DNA of 34,482 bases from Isohypsibius dastychi (Eukaryota > Tardigrada > Eutardigrada > Parachela > Isohypsibiidae), in the NCBI GenBank assembly GCA_034696485.1, contig JAQIWT010000111.1, forward strand, positions 1-34,482, given 5' to 3'. Position 1 is the stretch's first letter; each line of letters starts with the position of its first letter. The position numbers were made by a program, and so were the translations under genes. Shown piece by piece: positions 33,601 to 34,482 of the stretch. A model generated the notes under the pieces. That model saw only the letters and a program-made list of their open reading frames with translations. It was not told where the DNA came from and made no database searches.

Positions 33601-33995
33601 TATGTTTGCAGAAATATACCGAATCCGTAATAAGCGGCCAGATTAAGCGCGTTAACCTAAAGAACGTATTAATTAAGTCGGTGTCTGTTTTTGTCTGAAT
33701 TTATAACATGGCAGATGATTACCGGAACCTTTGCCGGGTCTGCGATATATTTTGTCCTTGAAACGTTTATAATGCGGTCTGTTATACCACTTATTTCGGA
33801 CCAGTTCGGTCCTTCGTTGAAATAGATGATCAAGCAGCGGTATTTTCTGTTGAAATCCTGCGGAAAAATCACGTCAGAAACCCTTTGTTCATAGTAATCG
33901 AAAGAGTTTAATGTGCATGCGATGAAAATTACCATTTCAAGATCCGTGGTATTTCTCGAAAACGGTTTCGAGACCTGTGACTTGAAGATGTAGCT
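30699..33995 (-). CDS. Receptor-type guanylyl cyclase, 5' end beyond window
   Basis: Fifteen exons (33995-33933, 33857-33729, 33656-33420, 33365-33224, 33156-32774, 32702-32526, 32465-32144, 32076-31785, 31723-31504, 31447-31300, 31218-31204, 31150-31117, 31061-31012, 30947-30856, 30746-30699) keep phase over 783 codons. The order is ligand-binding ANF-receptor-like ectodomain (FIQNRTF..., NQNGLRRMNVVFWLYN), one membrane span (SSLAFLLLLLISIKAYF), kinase-homology domain (LRHLVHPNVG, IHSSRIGVHGGLSS, NPTERPNIKKV), a helical linker and the class III cyclase domain. It would make cGMP from GTP. The kinase part lacks HRD and DFG, as usual for this family. In the cyclase, Glu of VYKVETISD, the second metal Asp (ISDSYM), Cys of RYCLFGDT and NTASR are kept, but FSDIVGF reads FSEVPVF, changing the first metal Asp to Glu. 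The signal peptide and most of the ectodomain are off the right edge. Confidence 0.9.
31204..31218 (-). other. 15-base microexon in the guanylyl cyclase
   Basis: Exon GGCCATGTGCTGCAG encodes the middle of the conserved I-H-T-G-P-x-x-A-G-V motif. It is phase 1 at both ends and flanked by a perfect ttcag acceptor and a gtgtgt donor. Skipping it would keep the frame but delete five residues (PCAA plus a junction Gly) from a strongly conserved loop of the cyclase domain. Confidence 0.85.
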
Positions 33996-34482
33996 CTGTG
34001 GTGACAAAAATACCTACAATGATACAACCAACCACGGCGTAATGCCACTTATATGTTTGCAATCACTAACACCGAAAAAACAAAATTAACACGCATGTGG
34101 GGCAAATCATCATGTCGGCAAAAAGGCGCTCTAATATGATTTTGCCGAAAATATTATGGTTCAATAACTATTCCTGGAAAAACGACTTTATAATTCTAAA
34201 ATATTACCGGGATTCGGAACGGAGAATGCTCCTGCATTTTTCTGCTGCAAAGCACGCTTTTTAAATAAGTGCCCCCCCCTCCCCCGAAAGTAACACTCAA
34301 GTTCAGGAGATTTTTTTGGCAACAAGTTTAGAAAAAAATTGTTGATGCTCAAGTAAAGGAAAACTACAAACAAGCAAAACCAGGTCATCACCTGATTTCA
34401 AAGAGCAAGGTTTCTTAATTTGAGAGCAAAAGAAAGTTTCTGAGAATGGGTTTTGTACTGGTCAGCAGATGGAAGGTTCTCA
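33996..34482. other. Probable intron or further upstream part of the cyclase gene
   Basis: The first exon I can place ends at the acceptor accacag next to 33995, so this stretch should be intronic on the minus strand. I see no additional ectodomain exon. A hydrophobic minus-strand frame at 34391-34188 begins like a signal peptide (MMTWFCLFVVFLYLSINNFF), but it cannot be joined in a way that supplies the roughly 300 missing ectodomain residues. A C-rich tract lies at 34265-34284. Confidence 0.4.

Noticed and set aside
1-34482. CRISPR arrays, operons or bacterial signals
   Set aside because: Spliced genes throughout and no regularly spaced repeats; the DNA is animal nuclear sequence.
1-34482. 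tRNA or rRNA genes
   Set aside because: I saw no A/B-box pair with a foldable cloverleaf and no rRNA-like sequence, though a covariance-model scan could not be run.

Overview
The window is eukaryotic, animal nuclear DNA. Genes are split by many short GT-AG introns (usually gtaag/gtgag at the donor and a T-rich tract with cag/tag at the acceptor). The products are typical of bilaterian animals: a receptor-type guanylyl cyclase, an SLC12A8-type transporter, MOB3, COQ2, the MICOS subunit MIC13, a zona pellucida (ZP) domain membrane protein and a hemopexin-repeat protein. A compact ecdysozoan genome fits best. The SLC12A8-type carrier, MIC13 and a hydrophilic mitochondrial protein make me lean to a tardigrade over a nematode, but this is inference only. 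I rebuilt the gene models by hand from reading frames, splice sites and codon phase; every junction in the accepted models keeps phase.

Layout, left to right. 1-1329: no gene recognised. 1330-2496 (-): three-exon gene for a 333-aa, very hydrophilic protein with a mitochondrial presequence. 2677-3165 (+): partial, disrupted copy of the MIC13 gene. 3490-5744 (+): broken exons that look like strumpellin (WASHC5). 7154-18104 (+): seven-exon gene for a 1347-aa, largely disordered protein of unknown function. Its first intron holds a 533-bp transposon-like element with perfect 64-bp inverted ends, and its fourth intron holds a complete MOB3 gene on the opposite strand (11929-13487). 19333-23171 (+): 13-exon SLC12A8-like carrier. 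23469-25229 (-): secreted hemopexin-repeat protein. 25908-27352 (+): ZP-domain membrane protein. 27407-29520 (-): COQ2. 29882-30481 (+): MIC13. 30699 to the right edge (-): receptor guanylyl cyclase, with its 5' end outside the window.

Genes are tightly packed. The ZP and COQ2 coding regions converge with 54 bp between stop codons; COQ2 and MIC13 diverge from a 361-bp interval; MIC13 and the cyclase converge with 217 bp between stops. Three mitochondrial themes recur: COQ2 (ubiquinone synthesis) and MIC13 (cristae junctions) share a divergent promoter region. About 27 kb away, a duplicated MIC13 5' end lies in the same head-to-head arrangement with the hydrophilic mitochondrial protein. That pairing, and that protein, are the most novel-looking parts of the window.
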